Assembly: GCF_021246445.1 (NCBI RefSeq)
Contig: NZ_JAJQXW010000003.1
Coordinates: forward strand, 186,001 to 250,000
Direction of reading: 5' to 3'
Source of the DNA: Rhabdothermincola salaria
GTDB lineage: Bacteria; Actinomycetota; Acidimicrobiia; Acidimicrobiales; Acidimicrobilacustridaceae
DNA length: 64,000 bases
Made by a program: the position numbers and the translations under genes. The notes beneath the pieces were generated by a model. That model made no database searches and was not told where the DNA came from. It was given only the letters and a program-made list of their open reading frames with translations. This document shows positions 18,495 through 27,286 of this stretch, piece by piece. Positions within the stretch are counted from its first letter, which is position 1. Every line of letters starts with the position of its first letter.

Positions 18495-19478
18495 TCACTG
18501 CACTGATAGGGGGCCACTGATTGGTTGGCCGTCGGCGCTGGTCGCGGAGACGGTGATTGTCACGGGTAGCGGGATCACCGACATGACTCCGAGAGCACCC
18601 GGGAGGTTGCCGTCGGCGGCCACGACCAGTTCGTTGGTCGTGGAGTCGAGTTGTCCGGCGAGCTGGACCTCGTAGGTGAACGTCGACCCCGGTTCGAGTC
18701 CGCTGGCGGTGAGCAGCACGGTGCCGTCGCGCTCGGCGCACACCTCCCCCTCTCCGGCCGAGAGGCACGATCTGGCGGGTTCGGCCGAGATTGAGACGTC
18801 CTCGATTCCGTTGGCGGCGACGAAGGCCCGCCACCCGGGGTCATCCACGCGTCCGAGGGCCCCGATGGTTTCGACCAGCGGGCTAGAGCCGATGTCGGGC
18901 GCTGCGCAGAGGCGTCCGGTGTCGTCGCCTCGGACGAGCAGGTCCACGGACAGGGACCCCTCGAGCCACACCGCGGTGGCCGCTGCGTTGCCCTGCGGTC
19001 CCGGTTCATCATCGATCGTGGGCTCATGGCCGCAGTGGACGTACACCGAGCCGATCCCGTCCACTTCGATGGCTTCCGCTCCTGCCGCCCTCAGCTCCAG
19101 GTACTCCTCGGAGGGCTGTTCGCCGGCGAAGTCGAGCTGGGTCAGCTGGTAGGGCTGTCCGTCGACGGTGAAGTTGATCGTGGAGCCGCCCGGCACCTGG
19201 ATCCCCGAGATGTCCGTCGCGTCGAGGGGAGGGACGAGGTAGCTCCCCGCGCCCGATGTCACCGGGATTGACGCGTCGTCGCGGGTGAGCACGACTGCGG
19301 CGATGCCCCCGACGACGAGCACCATGGCGGCCACGGCAAAGACGATGGACCGTCGGCCACGGGCCAGGACCTCAGGTTGGGTGGCGTAGTCGCCCACGGC
19401 CGTCGCGTCTTGGATGTCGACTCCTGACAGGTTGCGGTGGGCGAGGGCTCGGAGTTGTTCTTCGAGTGGTCGACTCAT
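18495..19478 (-). CDS. Anti-sigma-factor-like single-span membrane protein
   Basis: A 327-residue protein: a cytoplasmic N-terminal part of about 45 residues ('LEEQLRALAHRN'), one membrane helix (about 46-66, 'IVFAVAAMVLVVGGIAAVVL') and a large extracytoplasmic beta-rich domain of about 250 residues with a few Cys. This is the layout of transmembrane anti-sigma factors, although the N-terminus lacks an obvious zinc-binding HxxxCxxC. Its ATG (19478) overlaps the sigma-factor stop as TGATG, and GGAGG lies four bases further upstream, so the two are translationally coupled. It probably holds the ECF factor at the membrane until an external signal arrives. The role is inferred from context. Confidence 0.65.
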   Translation of the reverse strand: MSRPLEEQLRALAHRNLSGVDIQDATAVGDYATQPEVLARGRRSIVFAVAAMVLVVGGIAAVVLTRDDASIPVTSGAGSYLVPPLDATDISGIQVPGGSTINFTVDGQPYQLTQLDFAGEQPSEEYLELRAAGAEAIEVDGIGSVYVHCGHEPTIDDEPGPQGNAAATAVWLEGSLSVDLLVRGDDTGRLCAAPDIGSSPLVETIGALGRVDDPGWRAFVAANGIEDVSISAEPARSCLSAGEGEVCAERDGTVLLTASGLEPGSTFTYEVQLAGQLDSTTNELVVAADGNLPGALGVMSVIPLPVTITVSATSADGQPISGPLSVQ

Positions 19479-19936
19479 CACGCCTCCTCTCCCTTGAGGT
19501 CACGGCGAAGCCGGGAGAGGCCCCGCCTCACGAGAGTGCCGATGGTGGACTCGGATCGTCCGGTCATCCGGGCCACGTCGGCCTTGGACCAACCGCAGCC
19601 GACCACCAAGAACACGGCGAGGCGTTGCTTCTCCGGAAGTCGCCCGAGGGCGGAGGCGAGCGCCGGCTCGTACTCTGGGGGCGCCTCGACCGGCAGCAGG
19701 TACTGCGGAGGGATCCGTTTGCGGCGAACGCGGGTCTGGGAGCGGCCGACCTTGAACAGGTAGCCGACCGGGGATTCCATGGCCATCACCCGATGCCGGT
19801 GCTCCCACGCGTAGGCCATGGCCAGCGCGTGGCCGTCCTCACCGCGGTCCGGGCCGAGCGCGCCGATCAGCGCCTGACGGAGCGGGACGCCCACCTTGAC
19901 GGCGAACTCGTCGAAGCTCTGGTCGTTCTCCACCAT
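19478..19936 (-). CDS. ECF-type RNA polymerase sigma factor
   Basis: A 152-residue sigma-70-like protein. Region 2 is represented by 'HALAMAYAWEHRHRVMAME' followed by 'PVGYLFKVGRSQTRVRRKR', which covers the -10-recognition helix. Region 4 is 'LPEKQRLAVFLVVGCGWSKA' followed by 'DVARMTGRSESTIGTLVRRG', a helix-turn-helix. It is shorter than most ECF factors because region 2.1 is abbreviated. ATG 19936 was chosen; the frame is open to 20014. It is followed by its membrane partner. Its own promoter probably lies in 19937-20119, but no motif could be assigned with confidence. Confidence 0.75.
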   Translation of the reverse strand: MVENDQSFDEFAVKVGVPLRQALIGALGPDRGEDGHALAMAYAWEHRHRVMAMESPVGYLFKVGRSQTRVRRKRIPPQYLLPVEAPPEYEPALASALGRLPEKQRLAVFLVVGCGWSKADVARMTGRSESTIGTLVRRGLSRLRRDLKGEEA

Positions 19937-20119
19937 CGGTTCCAGCGTCCGCCCTCCGTTGCTCACAGTACCTAGAGGCAACAACGCACCGAGATCCGCG
20001 ACACCGAAGGCCACCCGCCCCGCCCGGCACCACTGCAGGACACCCGGAGGGGGGTTCGACGGTGCCCAGGCGGGTTGTGCAGCAACGAGAAGGGTCGTGC
20101 TCGCGTCACCCAGCCGGCG

Positions 20120-20359
20120 TTAGCGGACACCCGAGCCCGAAGCCCCTCGGTCCTTCCTATACATCGCCTCGAGTGCGGCCCAGATCCCAACGGCGACCAC
20201 CAGCATGCCGAGCACGACACTGAAGTAGATCCACCGGGCCGCCTCGGCTTCCTCGACGACACCCCGTACGAGGGCCACGACGGATCCGAAGGCGAGAAGC
20301 CGCACCAGCCAGCGCCGGCGTCGCCACCAAGGCCAGTCCCGTGTTCCGTCATCCGCCAT
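20120..20359 (-). CDS. Small two-helix membrane protein
   Basis: A 79-residue protein from ATG 20359 with a Trp/Arg-rich N-terminus ('DWPWWRRRRWLVRLL') and two hydrophobic stretches (about 18-32 and 46-63, 'IYFSVVLGMLVVAVGIWAAL'). No family recognised. It lies 183 bases upstream of the sigma-factor gene on the same strand; whether it shares that transcript is not clear. Confidence 0.5.
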   Translation of the reverse strand: MADDGTRDWPWWRRRRWLVRLLAFGSVVALVRGVVEEAEAARWIYFSVVLGMLVVAVGIWAALEAMYRKDRGASGSGVR

Positions 20360-20554
20360 GAGGCACACCTACCCTGTCGGTACTCCTGAGAGGTCCCCAA
20401 GACCCGGCGATCAGGGGCACTGTCAGAACCAGCGTGCCGGGGGTGAGGTGGGCGCCTCGTCGTGTGGTCCACGACAGGACTCATTGCGGTAGTTCGACGG
20501 CCGGGTTACGTTGCAGGCGCCTCTCGGGGGAGGGGCATTCCTGGCGGAGGACTC

Positions 20555-21058
20555 ATGGTGGACAAGGTCAACGTGCTGCTCCCGGCGATCGCAGTGTCGA
20601 AGTACGTGCGTGTCGGTGTGGTGGCGATTGGTCTCACGGGTGCTCTGGCTGGGTGTGGCTCGACGACGGACAGCACGGCGACGACCACCACCACGCAGGC
20701 TCCTGCCGCGACTGGCACCTCAGACGTAGTGTCGCCGCCGATCACCTGGGGTGGTGGGGGAGACATCGGCGGGATGGAGGCCATCATCATCGGCGACCTG
20801 GACAGCGACGGGCACTGCTGGGGGATTGACCTCATTGGCGACGAAGGGCGAGCCCTGGTCGCATGGCCGAAAGGCACCCAAGCCGAAGGTGACGCGGTTC
20901 GCTTCCCAGACGGGTCCCTCCACCGGCCGGGGGATCGGCTCGAGGATGCCGGGGGCCGCGTATCCCTCGACGCGAATCTGGCCTCGATGATCGGCGCCGA
21001 GGCCGAACGCCTCCAGTCGTGCCGCCAAGGCGAAACCGACGTTGTCTTCATCAACTGA
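20555..21058 (+). CDS. Secreted lipoprotein of unknown function
   Basis: A 167-residue protein with a signal peptide and lipobox 'LTGALAGCGS' (lipidated Cys34), then a Thr/Ser-rich linker typical of secreted actinobacterial lipoproteins, then a small domain of about 110 residues that includes 'DLDSDGHCWGIDLIGDEGR' and 'VRFPDGSLHRPGDRLEDAGG'. The start ATG 20555 is fixed by GGCGGAGG four bases upstream. It would be anchored on the outer face of the cytoplasmic membrane. No binding partner is suggested by its neighbours. Confidence 0.7.
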   Translation: MVDKVNVLLPAIAVSKYVRVGVVAIGLTGALAGCGSTTDSTATTTTTQAPAATGTSDVVSPPITWGGGGDIGGMEAIIIGDLDSDGHCWGIDLIGDEGRALVAWPKGTQAEGDAVRFPDGSLHRPGDRLEDAGGRVSLDANLASMIGAEAERLQSCRQGETDVVFIN

Positions 21059-21245
21059 CCCCCAACGACCGGTCACGCAAGGCGGGGGTTCGCCGTCGGC
21101 TCCCGTCCCTGCGAGACCTGGGGCCGTCATTGGCGCTGATGGGCACCTCACGGTCCTGCCACCAGCGACCTGACCAATCTCACACGCCACGGAGCGCCGC
21201 CTCGCCGCACTAGCTCGGCGCCCACGCCCATCGCACCACAGTCCA

Positions 21246-21277
21246 TCGGTGGCTCGGTGGCTCGGTGGCTCGGTGGC
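21246..21277. repeat. Four tandem copies of TCGGTGGC
   Basis: Four exact 8-base copies lie in the 292-base gap between the lipoprotein gene and nucS. The rest of that gap (21059-21350) shows no gene and no recognisable signal. Confidence 0.8.
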
Positions 21278-21350
21278 GCCGGGGGTGCCATCAATGTGCC
21301 GATATGGGACGGCCGAGCGGAGTCATCGGCTCACCTAGCCTGGCGGGGTC

Positions 21351-22010
21351 ATGCGTCTCGTCATCGCCCGCTGCTCGGTGGACTACGACGGCCGGTTGTC
21401 GGCCCATCTCCCCCTCGCTCCCCGCCTGATCATGGTGAAGGCGGACGGGTGCGTGGCCATCCACGCCGACGGCGGGGCCTACAAGCCGCTGAACTGGATG
21501 AACGCGCCGAACCGCCTGGTGGAGGAGGAGGGCCGCTGGGTGGTCACCAACCCCAAGGGCGAGACCCTCACGATCACCCTCGAGGAGGTCCTCCACGACT
21601 CGGCCCACGAGCTCGGGCTCGACCCGGGGCTGCAGAAGGACGGCGTGGAGGCCCACCTCCAGGAACTGTTGGCGGCCGACCCCAACACGATCGCCGACGG
21701 CCTGGTGCTGGTCCGCCGGGAGTTCCCCACCGACATCGGCCCGGTCGACCTGCTCTGCCGCGACGGTGACGGCCGGGCCATCGCCGTCGAGGTCAAGCGG
21801 CGGGGCGACATCGACGGCGTCGAGCAGCTGGCCCGCTACCTCGAGCGCCTCGAGCGCGACCCCACCCTCCGGCCGGTGCGGGGCATCTTCGTCGCCCAGC
21901 AGATCAAGCCCCAGGCCAAGGTCCTGGCCGCCGATCGCGGCATCGACTGCGTCGAGGTGGACTACGACGAGCTCCGTGGCATCGAGTCCAACGTCCTGAA
22001 GCTCTTCTGA
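21351..22010 (+). CDS. nucS: Mismatch-specific endonuclease NucS/EndoMS
   Basis: A 219-residue DNA endonuclease that starts the non-canonical mismatch repair of actinobacteria and archaea, which lack MutS/MutL. The N-terminal DNA-binding half ('[20 protein letters not shown]', with '[17 protein letters not shown]') is followed by the PD-(D/E)xK nuclease core: '[20 protein letters not shown]' and '[20 protein letters not shown]' supply the catalytic Asp, Glu and Lys. The very C-terminus 'LKLF' fits the beta-clamp-binding tail described for actinobacterial NucS. The length is normal. It is a single gene with no mut genes nearby. Start ATG 21351. Confidence 0.95.
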   Translation: MRLVIARCSVDYDGRLSAHLPLAPRLIMVKADGCVAIHADGGAYKPLNWMNAPNRLVEEEGRWVVTNPKGETLTITLEEVLHDSAHELGLDPGLQKDGVEAHLQELLAADPNTIADGLVLVRREFPTDIGPVDLLCRDGDGRAIAVEVKRRGDIDGVEQLARYLERLERDPTLRPVRGIFVAQQIKPQAKVLAADRGIDCVEVDYDELRGIESNVLKLF

Positions 22011-22212
22011 CCCCTGCCCCGCAGAGAGGGAAGCGGCACGCCCGCCGCCGCTGCTGGGTCACGCCGAACCATCCCGTCCGCACCACCGAGCCTTCTCGGC
22101 CTCGTCCCCGCCCGGCCTGCCTCCCGCTGATCGGGCGCGCATAGGCTCCGGCCCGGTGTCAGCGGCACCGAGAGCGACCTCGGTCGTCCGTCGGCCAACT
22201 TCGGGGGAGTCG

Positions 22213-23397
22213 ATGACCACTGACACGGCGGGCGATACCGACCCGGTCGAGGCCTTCGCCCAGACAGCATCGACGATGCCCGCGGGTGATCTGGCGGCCA
22301 TCGTGATCGCGGCCGGAAGCGCACTCGGGGCCGCGTCGGTCCGCTTGCTCGTCGCGGACTACGCCGTGTTGTCCCTCCACGAGCTCGGTGACACCGATCC
22401 GGATGCTCGCCAGACCCCGATCGAGGGCACGCTCGCGGGACGAGCGTTCGTGCGAGAGGAGGTCGTGGTGTCCGGCGACGGCCCCATCACCGTCTGGGTG
22501 CCACTGACCGAGGACAGCGAACGCGTCGGCGTCCTCCAGTTGGAGTTCACCTCCTGGGACGAGCAGATGCTCCCCGGGATCGAGGCCACGGCCCACATGC
22601 TGACGCTCATCGTGCTCAGCAAGCGGCGCTACACGGATGCCCTCTTCCGGAGTCGCCGAAGCGAGCCCCTCTCGGTGGCGGCCGAGATCCAGTGGGATCT
22701 GCTGCCCCCGCTGTCGTACGTGACCGACGAGGTGTCGATCTGCGGGATGCTCGAACCGGCCTACTCGATCGGCGGTGATTCCTTCGACTACGCAGTGAAC
22801 GGCGATCACGTGGAGTTCAGCATCGTCGATGCCGTGGGCCGTGGGATGCCGGCAGTGCTGAAATCAGTGCTCGCCATCAACACGCTCCGCAACGCCCGCC
22901 GAGAGCAGATCCCGCTCGAGTCCGCCTACCTCCACGCCGGCGAGCTGCTCGCCGAGGAGTGGCACGATTCGAGCTTCGTGACCGGTCAGATCGCCTCGCT
23001 CGAGCTGGCGACGGGCCGACTCTCCTGGCTGAACGCCGGCCATCCCCTTCCGCTACTGGTGCGCGGCGGACGCTGCGTGGGCGAGCTGCACTGCCGGCCA
23101 TCGCTCCCGATGGGACTCGGAGGCGAGGTGGTCGAGGTGGCGAGCAATCACCTCCAGCCGGGTGATCGGGTGCTCTTCTACACCGACGGCGTGACCGACA
23201 CGAGGTCGGCCGACGGTGAGCCGTTCGGGCTGCCCCGCCTCATCGACTACCTGGAGCGGGCCACGCTCGACCGAGTGCATCCCACCGAGACCGTCCGCCA
23301 TCTGTCCGCGTCGATCGTGCACCACAACGGCATCGGCCTCAGCGACGACGCCACCCTTCTGCACCTCGAGTACCGCGGGCAGCACACCAGCTCCTAG
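22213..23397 (+). CDS. PP2C/SpoIIE-type serine phosphatase with N-terminal GAF-like domain
   Basis: A 394-residue signalling protein. Residues about 15-150 look like a GAF-type sensor domain; residues about 160-390 form a SpoIIE/RsbU-type Mn-dependent phosphatase with 'YSIGGDSFDYA', 'FSIVDAVGRGMPAVL', 'YTDGVTDTR' and 'LSDDATLLHLEY'. The usual 'GHG' after the metal-binding Asp is 'GRG' here. Such proteins dephosphorylate anti-anti-sigma (STAS) proteins in partner-switching circuits; no STAS or anti-sigma kinase gene is adjacent, so its partner lies elsewhere. ATG 22213 was chosen because GGGGGAG lies just upstream; a GTG at 22156 would add 19 residues. Confidence 0.85.
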   Translation: MTTDTAGDTDPVEAFAQTASTMPAGDLAAIVIAAGSALGAASVRLLVADYAVLSLHELGDTDPDARQTPIEGTLAGRAFVREEVVVSGDGPITVWVPLTEDSERVGVLQLEFTSWDEQMLPGIEATAHMLTLIVLSKRRYTDALFRSRRSEPLSVAAEIQWDLLPPLSYVTDEVSICGMLEPAYSIGGDSFDYAVNGDHVEFSIVDAVGRGMPAVLKSVLAINTLRNARREQIPLESAYLHAGELLAEEWHDSSFVTGQIASLELATGRLSWLNAGHPLPLLVRGGRCVGELHCRPSLPMGLGGEVVEVASNHLQPGDRVLFYTDGVTDTRSADGEPFGLPRLIDYLERATLDRVHPTETVRHLSASIVHHNGIGLSDDATLLHLEYRGQHTSS

Positions 23398-23449
23398 ACC
23401 GAGGAGGGAGACCGGTCCGAGCCGGAATCGGGGACCCGACCAGGCGAGC

Positions 23450-23980
23450 TCACTCGATCGGGCACCACTGCTCCTCGAGGCCGGCCAGGGCCGAGAAGCG
23501 CCCGACCAGGCACATCACACACAGCAGACCGATCTCGACGATCTGCTCGGGGGTGAAGTGGCGGCGCAGCTCGGCCTTGTCGGCCTCGGTGATCGACAGG
23601 TGGTCGGTGGCGAAGGTGGTGGCGAAGGTGACCGCGGCGAACTCTGCCTCGGTCATGTCGCGACGCTCGCCCTCGCCGATCTCGGCCACCAGCTCCTCGG
23701 TGAGCCCGGCCTCGACGGCCGCCGGGTGGCGCCCCGCCATGCACACCTGGCACCGGGTGGTCTGGGCCACCGCGATGCGGACCAGCTCGGTGAGACGAGG
23801 GCCGAGGTGGTTGTCGAAGCGCAGCTGGCCATAGACCTCGTTGTAGCGCCGGAAGTGGTCCGGGGCGTGGGCCATCATCCGGATGAAGTCGCGCAGGCCG
23901 GGCCGCTGGGTTCCCTCCCACTGCGCCCGCAGGTCGTCGGGCAGCTCCTCCACCGGCACCAACGGCACGAACTCGTCCAT
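23450..23980 (-). CDS. Carboxymuconolactone decarboxylase/AhpD-like protein
   Basis: A 176-residue all-helical protein of the CMD/AhpD superfamily. The redox motif 'RCQVCMAGRH' (CxxC followed by a His) is intact, which favours an AhpD-like thiol peroxidase/reductase role over true gamma-carboxymuconolactone decarboxylation. The rest fits the family: 'LTELVRIAVAQTTRCQVC' and a distal helix 'IVEIGLLCVMCLVGRFSAL'. It lies 81 bases downstream of the SDR gene on the same strand and may be co-transcribed. Start ATG 23980. Confidence 0.8.
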   Translation of the reverse strand: MDEFVPLVPVEELPDDLRAQWEGTQRPGLRDFIRMMAHAPDHFRRYNEVYGQLRFDNHLGPRLTELVRIAVAQTTRCQVCMAGRHPAAVEAGLTEELVAEIGEGERRDMTEAEFAAVTFATTFATDHLSITEADKAELRRHFTPEQIVEIGLLCVMCLVGRFSALAGLEEQWCPIE

Positions 23981-24061
23981 CGCACTACCCCTCTCGTAGG
24001 TACTGAAGGCGGCGAGGCCAGGGCGGGAGCGAACCCGGTCCTGGCCTCGGCGTCGGTCGGA

Positions 24062-24970
24062 TCAGGCCTGGCGGTCCTGGCCGAACATGTCGGCGTTGGG
24101 CCGGGCATCGGCCATGAGCGACTCCACCACGGCTCCCATCGCGCTCGGGTCGTGGGTGGGCGCCTCGACGGTGGGACCACGGTGCCAGCCCTCGGCCACC
24201 GCCAGGTGCGTGCCGCTCACGTCGAAGACCCGCCCGGTGACGCCCTTGGACTCCGAAGAGGCCAGCCAGGTGACGATCGGGGCGATCCACTTCGGCGACA
24301 GCTGCTCCTTCATCTCGTCGGAGGCCTGCCCCATGCCCAGGTTCTCGGTGAGGCGAGTGAGTGCCGCCGGGGCGATGGCGTTGACGGTCACGCCGTAGCG
24401 GGACAGCTCGTCGGCGGCGATGATCGTGAAGCTGGCGATGCCCGCCTTGGCCGCGCCGTAGTTGGTCTGGCCGACGTTGCCGTAGATGCCCGAGGGCGAG
24501 GTGGTGTTCACGATGCGGGCGTCGACCTCCTCGCCGGCCTTCGAGCGCTCCCGCCAGTGAGCGGCGGCGAAGTGCGCCGGCCCGGCCGTGCCCTTCAGGT
24601 GCACCTTGATGACCGCGTCCCACTCGCCCTCGCTCATGTTGGCCAACATGCGGTCGCGCAGGATGCCGGCGTTGTTGACGAGCACGTCGAGGCGGCCGAA
24701 GTGCTCGACCGCCTGGGCCACGATGCGCTCGGCGCCGGCCCACTCGCTGATGTCGTCGGTATTGGCCACCGCCTCACCGCCGGCGGCGGCGATCTCGTCG
24801 ACGACCTGCTGGGCCGGACCGGCGTCGGTGCCGGTGCCGTCGGCCGCACCCCCGATGTCGTTGACGACCACCTTGGCGCCGTGCTCGGCCAGCATCAGTG
24901 CGTACTCGCGCCCGATGCCCCGCCCCGCACCCGTGATGATGCAGACCCGTCCCTCGCACAGTCGTGCCAT
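24062..24970 (-). CDS. Short-chain dehydrogenase, hydroxyacyl-CoA dehydrogenase-like
   Basis: A 302-residue classical SDR. The cofactor motif 'ITGAGRGIGREYALMLAEHG' is followed by 'VVVNDIGG', and 'VLVNNAGILRDRML', catalytic Ser in 'IVNTTSPSGIYG' and 'YGAAKAG' (YxxxK) are all present. The longer C-terminus and the 'GREYALMLAEHGAKVVVNDI' form match the dehydrogenase domain of peroxisomal MFE-2-type enzymes and mycobacterial relatives, which oxidise 3-hydroxyacyl-CoA in beta-oxidation of fatty acids or steroid side chains. The substrate is inferred. It is divergent from the desaturase gene across a palindromic operator. Confidence 0.85.
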   Translation of the reverse strand: MARLCEGRVCIITGAGRGIGREYALMLAEHGAKVVVNDIGGAADGTGTDAGPAQQVVDEIAAAGGEAVANTDDISEWAGAERIVAQAVEHFGRLDVLVNNAGILRDRMLANMSEGEWDAVIKVHLKGTAGPAHFAAAHWRERSKAGEEVDARIVNTTSPSGIYGNVGQTNYGAAKAGIASFTIIAADELSRYGVTVNAIAPAALTRLTENLGMGQASDEMKEQLSPKWIAPIVTWLASSESKGVTGRVFDVSGTHLAVAEGWHRGPTVEAPTHDPSAMGAVVESLMADARPNADMFGQDRQA

Positions 24971-25076
24971 CTGTGTCTCCTTCGTCGCCGGCGCCCCTCG
25001 CCGGTCGGTCGTACGACGAGACTACGCGGGCCCTCCCGGGCCGGCACCGGGGCCCCGACCGAGAAAACCGTCCCCA

Positions 25077-25096
25077 CCTACCGACCAGTCGGTAGG
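25077..25096. promoter_or_regulatory. Palindromic operator, TetR type
   Basis: CCTACCGAC-CA-GTCGGTAGG is a perfect 9-base inverted repeat with a 2-base centre, ending 8 bases before the desaturase start and 106 bases upstream of the divergent SDR. Palindromes of the ACCGAC..GTCGGT kind are typical TetR-family sites. No TetR gene is in the neighbourhood, so the regulator acts from elsewhere. Confidence 0.65.
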
Positions 25097-25104
25097 CTGT
25101 CGCC

Positions 25105-26259
25105 GTGACCGCCACCGACTCGACGCCCACCCTGGAACCAGCGGCACCCGAGGCCCCGGCCCGAGGCTCGCTGAAGCCCGTCCTCGACGTCATCCCCCCC
25201 GAGGCCTACGAGAACCCAACGTGGAAGGGCCTCGCCTACCTGGCCCGCGACCTCGTGCTCTACGCGCTGGTGGTGGCCGGCCTGATCCTCGTCGACAACC
25301 CCATCGCGGTGGTGGCCCTGTGGGTGCTGTCGGGCCTGGTCATCTCCGGGCTTTTCGTCATCGCCCACGACGCCGCCCACGGCGCGCTGTTCGCCAGCAA
25401 GCGGATGAACCGGGTGGTCGGCACCATCGCCATGCTCCCGGCCTGGCACGTCTACGAAGGCTGGGTTCTCGGCCACAACCGCATCCACCACGCCTACACC
25501 GTGCGGGAGGGGTACGACTTCGTGTGGCACCCCTACACCCCCGAGCAGTACGCGGCCATGTCGCCGTTGGGCCGGCTGCGCCACCGCATCGAGTGGTCCT
25601 GGCTCGGGGCCGGCGCCTACTACCTGCGCGAGGTGTGGTGGCACAAGATGATCGTCGGCGCCCCGCCCAAGCGCTGGGCCGCCGCCGTGCGCCGCGACCG
25701 CATCCTGGTGTGGTCGTTCGTGGCCCTGGCCACCCTCGCCCTCGGCGCCCTCGGGTGGGCCATGGACGGCACCGTGGTCGGTGCCGTGTGGATGGTCGTG
25801 AAGGTGCTGGTGGTGCCCTTCCTCGCCTTCACCTACGTGATCGCCACGTTCGTGCACGTCCACCACATCCAGCCCGACATCCGCTGGTACCGCCGGCGCG
25901 AGTGGACCAAGTTCAAGGGCCAGATGGAGGGCACCACGGTGCTGCGGGCCCGCTTCGGGCTCAACTTCTTCTTCCACTGGATCATGGTCCACGTCCCCCA
26001 CCACGTGGACATGCGCATCCCGATGTACAACCTCGAGCTGGCCACCGCCGCCATCGACGAGGCCTTCCCCGGCACGGTCCACGACGAGCCGCTGCGCTTC
26101 CGTGACTTCGTTGCCAACACCCGCAAGTGCCGGCTCTACGACTTCGACGAGGGCCGGTGGTTCACCTACCGCCAAGCCCGCGAGCACCTCGCCGCCGCGC
26201 CCCCGACCCAGGCCGAGCAGCCGACCTCCGCCGGCCTGGCCACGGCGCCGGGAGCCTGA
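25105..26259 (+). CDS. Membrane fatty acid desaturase
   Basis: A 384-residue integral membrane di-iron desaturase. The three histidine boxes are present in order: 'HDAAH' (about residue 90), 'HNRIHH' (about 127) and 'HVPHH' (about 297), with hydrophobic helices around 'LYALVVAGLILVDNPIAVVA', 'LVISGLFVI', and after the second box. The type resembles omega-3/omega-6 or carotenoid-like acyl desaturases of bacteria. Electrons would come from a ferredoxin reductase system not seen here. GTG start 25105 lies directly downstream of a palindromic operator, so it is probably repressed by a TetR-family lipid sensor. Confidence 0.85.
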   Translation: MTATDSTPTLEPAAPEAPARGSLKPVLDVIPPEAYENPTWKGLAYLARDLVLYALVVAGLILVDNPIAVVALWVLSGLVISGLFVIAHDAAHGALFASKRMNRVVGTIAMLPAWHVYEGWVLGHNRIHHAYTVREGYDFVWHPYTPEQYAAMSPLGRLRHRIEWSWLGAGAYYLREVWWHKMIVGAPPKRWAAAVRRDRILVWSFVALATLALGALGWAMDGTVVGAVWMVVKVLVVPFLAFTYVIATFVHVHHIQPDIRWYRRREWTKFKGQMEGTTVLRARFGLNFFFHWIMVHVPHHVDMRIPMYNLELATAAIDEAFPGTVHDEPLRFRDFVANTRKCRLYDFDEGRWFTYRQAREHLAAAPPTQAEQPTSAGLATAPGA

Positions 26260-26318
26260 CCCGCCCCGGTCAACGGGTTTGGTCGAGGAGCCTCCCCCTC
26301 CTGAGCGGGGAAGGTCGG

Positions 26319-26801
26319 CTACTCGCCGTCGGGGTCGAGGTCGGGACGCCCTTCCGGACCCCAGTCGTAGCCGAGCGCGTCGAGCCAACGGGCGATCTCG
26401 GCCACCCGCCACGACACCGTGCCCGGATGCTGCGGATCGTCGAAGCCGACGATGAGCGCCGCCTTCTCGAGCACCCGGGCGTCGGGCGCCGACGTGGAGA
26501 CCGAGGTGATCTCCGAACGGGCCAGCACATGGGTGCGCCGCGGCGCCCAGGTGACGAACACCAAGGTGTCGTCGCTGGCCGCCAGCACGCCCTGGCCCCG
26601 TAGCCCGCCGGCCTCCTCGGGCTCGGACCCGAAGCCGACGGCCTTGGGTTCGATCAGCCGGACCCGATCACGACCACCGAGGGCGTCGCGGGCCTCGGCG
26701 ATGGCGGCGTCGGCCCGCTTCTGCAGGATGGGGTTGAACGCCAGCGCGGCCACGGCGAGCAGCACCACGATGGCGATCAGGACGATGACGACGACGTTCA
26801 C
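26319..26801 (-). CDS. Single-span membrane protein of unknown function
   Basis: A 160-residue protein with one N-terminal helix ('[20 protein letters not shown]') and a cytoplasmic domain of about 125 residues ('[20 protein letters not shown]', '[19 protein letters not shown]', '[13 protein letters not shown]'), which looks like a small beta-sandwich reminiscent of PH-like domains. Three in-frame GTG codons (26816, 26807, 26801) lie close together; the third has the best spacing from AGGA. It is divergent from the zincin gene 76 bases away. Confidence 0.6.
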   Translation of the reverse strand: MNVVVIVLIAIVVLLAVAALAFNPILQKRADAAIAEARDALGGRDRVRLIEPKAVGFGSEPEEAGGLRGQGVLAASDDTLVFVTWAPRRTHVLARSEITSVSTSAPDARVLEKAALIVGFDDPQHPGTVSWRVAEIARWLDALGYDWGPEGRPDLDPDGE

Positions 26802-26877
26802 GTTCACGTTCCTCACACGAGCGGGGACGGAGACATCCCGAGCCGGATCTTGCCAGAGGCCACCGGCCGGTACGGTC

Positions 26878-27237
26878 ATGGTTGTGATCGAGGTCAGCCT
26901 GGACCGCTTCGAGGAGCTCGTCGCCGACGCCCTCGACGCCCTGCCCCCCGCCCTGGGCCAGCTCATGGACAACGTCGTGGTCTTCGTCGAGGACGACCAC
27001 GAGGAGGGGATCCTCGGGCTGTACGAGGGCATCCCCCTCACCGAGCGCGAGCAGTACGGCGTGGGCTGGGGCGAGCTGCCCCTCCCCGACCGCATCACCG
27101 TGTACCGCCTCCCGATCTGCCGGCTGGCCCGCGACGAGGACGACGTGGTGGAAGAGGTGCTGGTGACGGTCGTGCACGAGGTGGCCCACCACTTCGGCAT
27201 CGACGACGACCGTCTGGTCGAGCTGGGCTGGGACTGA
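26878..27237 (+). CDS. Metallopeptidase family (zincin-like) protein
   Basis: A 119-residue compact protein carrying the zinc-protease signature '[11 protein letters not shown]' (HExxH with a downstream His and Asp) near the C-terminus, and '[18 protein letters not shown]' before it. This matches the small 'possible zinc metallopeptidase' family (minimal gluzincin/metzincin-like fold) common in actinobacteria and proteobacteria. The substrate and physiological role are not established. The frame is open far upstream; ATG 26878 begins the family-like sequence. It converges with ppgK. Confidence 0.8.
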   Translation: MVVIEVSLDRFEELVADALDALPPALGQLMDNVVVFVEDDHEEGILGLYEGIPLTEREQYGVGWGELPLPDRITVYRLPICRLARDEDDVVEEVLVTVVHEVAHHFGIDDDRLVELGWD

Positions 27238-27286
27238 GCCATCGCCGCGGGCGGGTCGGCGCGAGGCCCGCCCCTCCTCGCGGTGG

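Noticed and set aside
23216-25108. 630-residue plus-strand frame through the CMD and SDR genes
   Set aside because: Antisense to two well-defined genes, no motif of its own.
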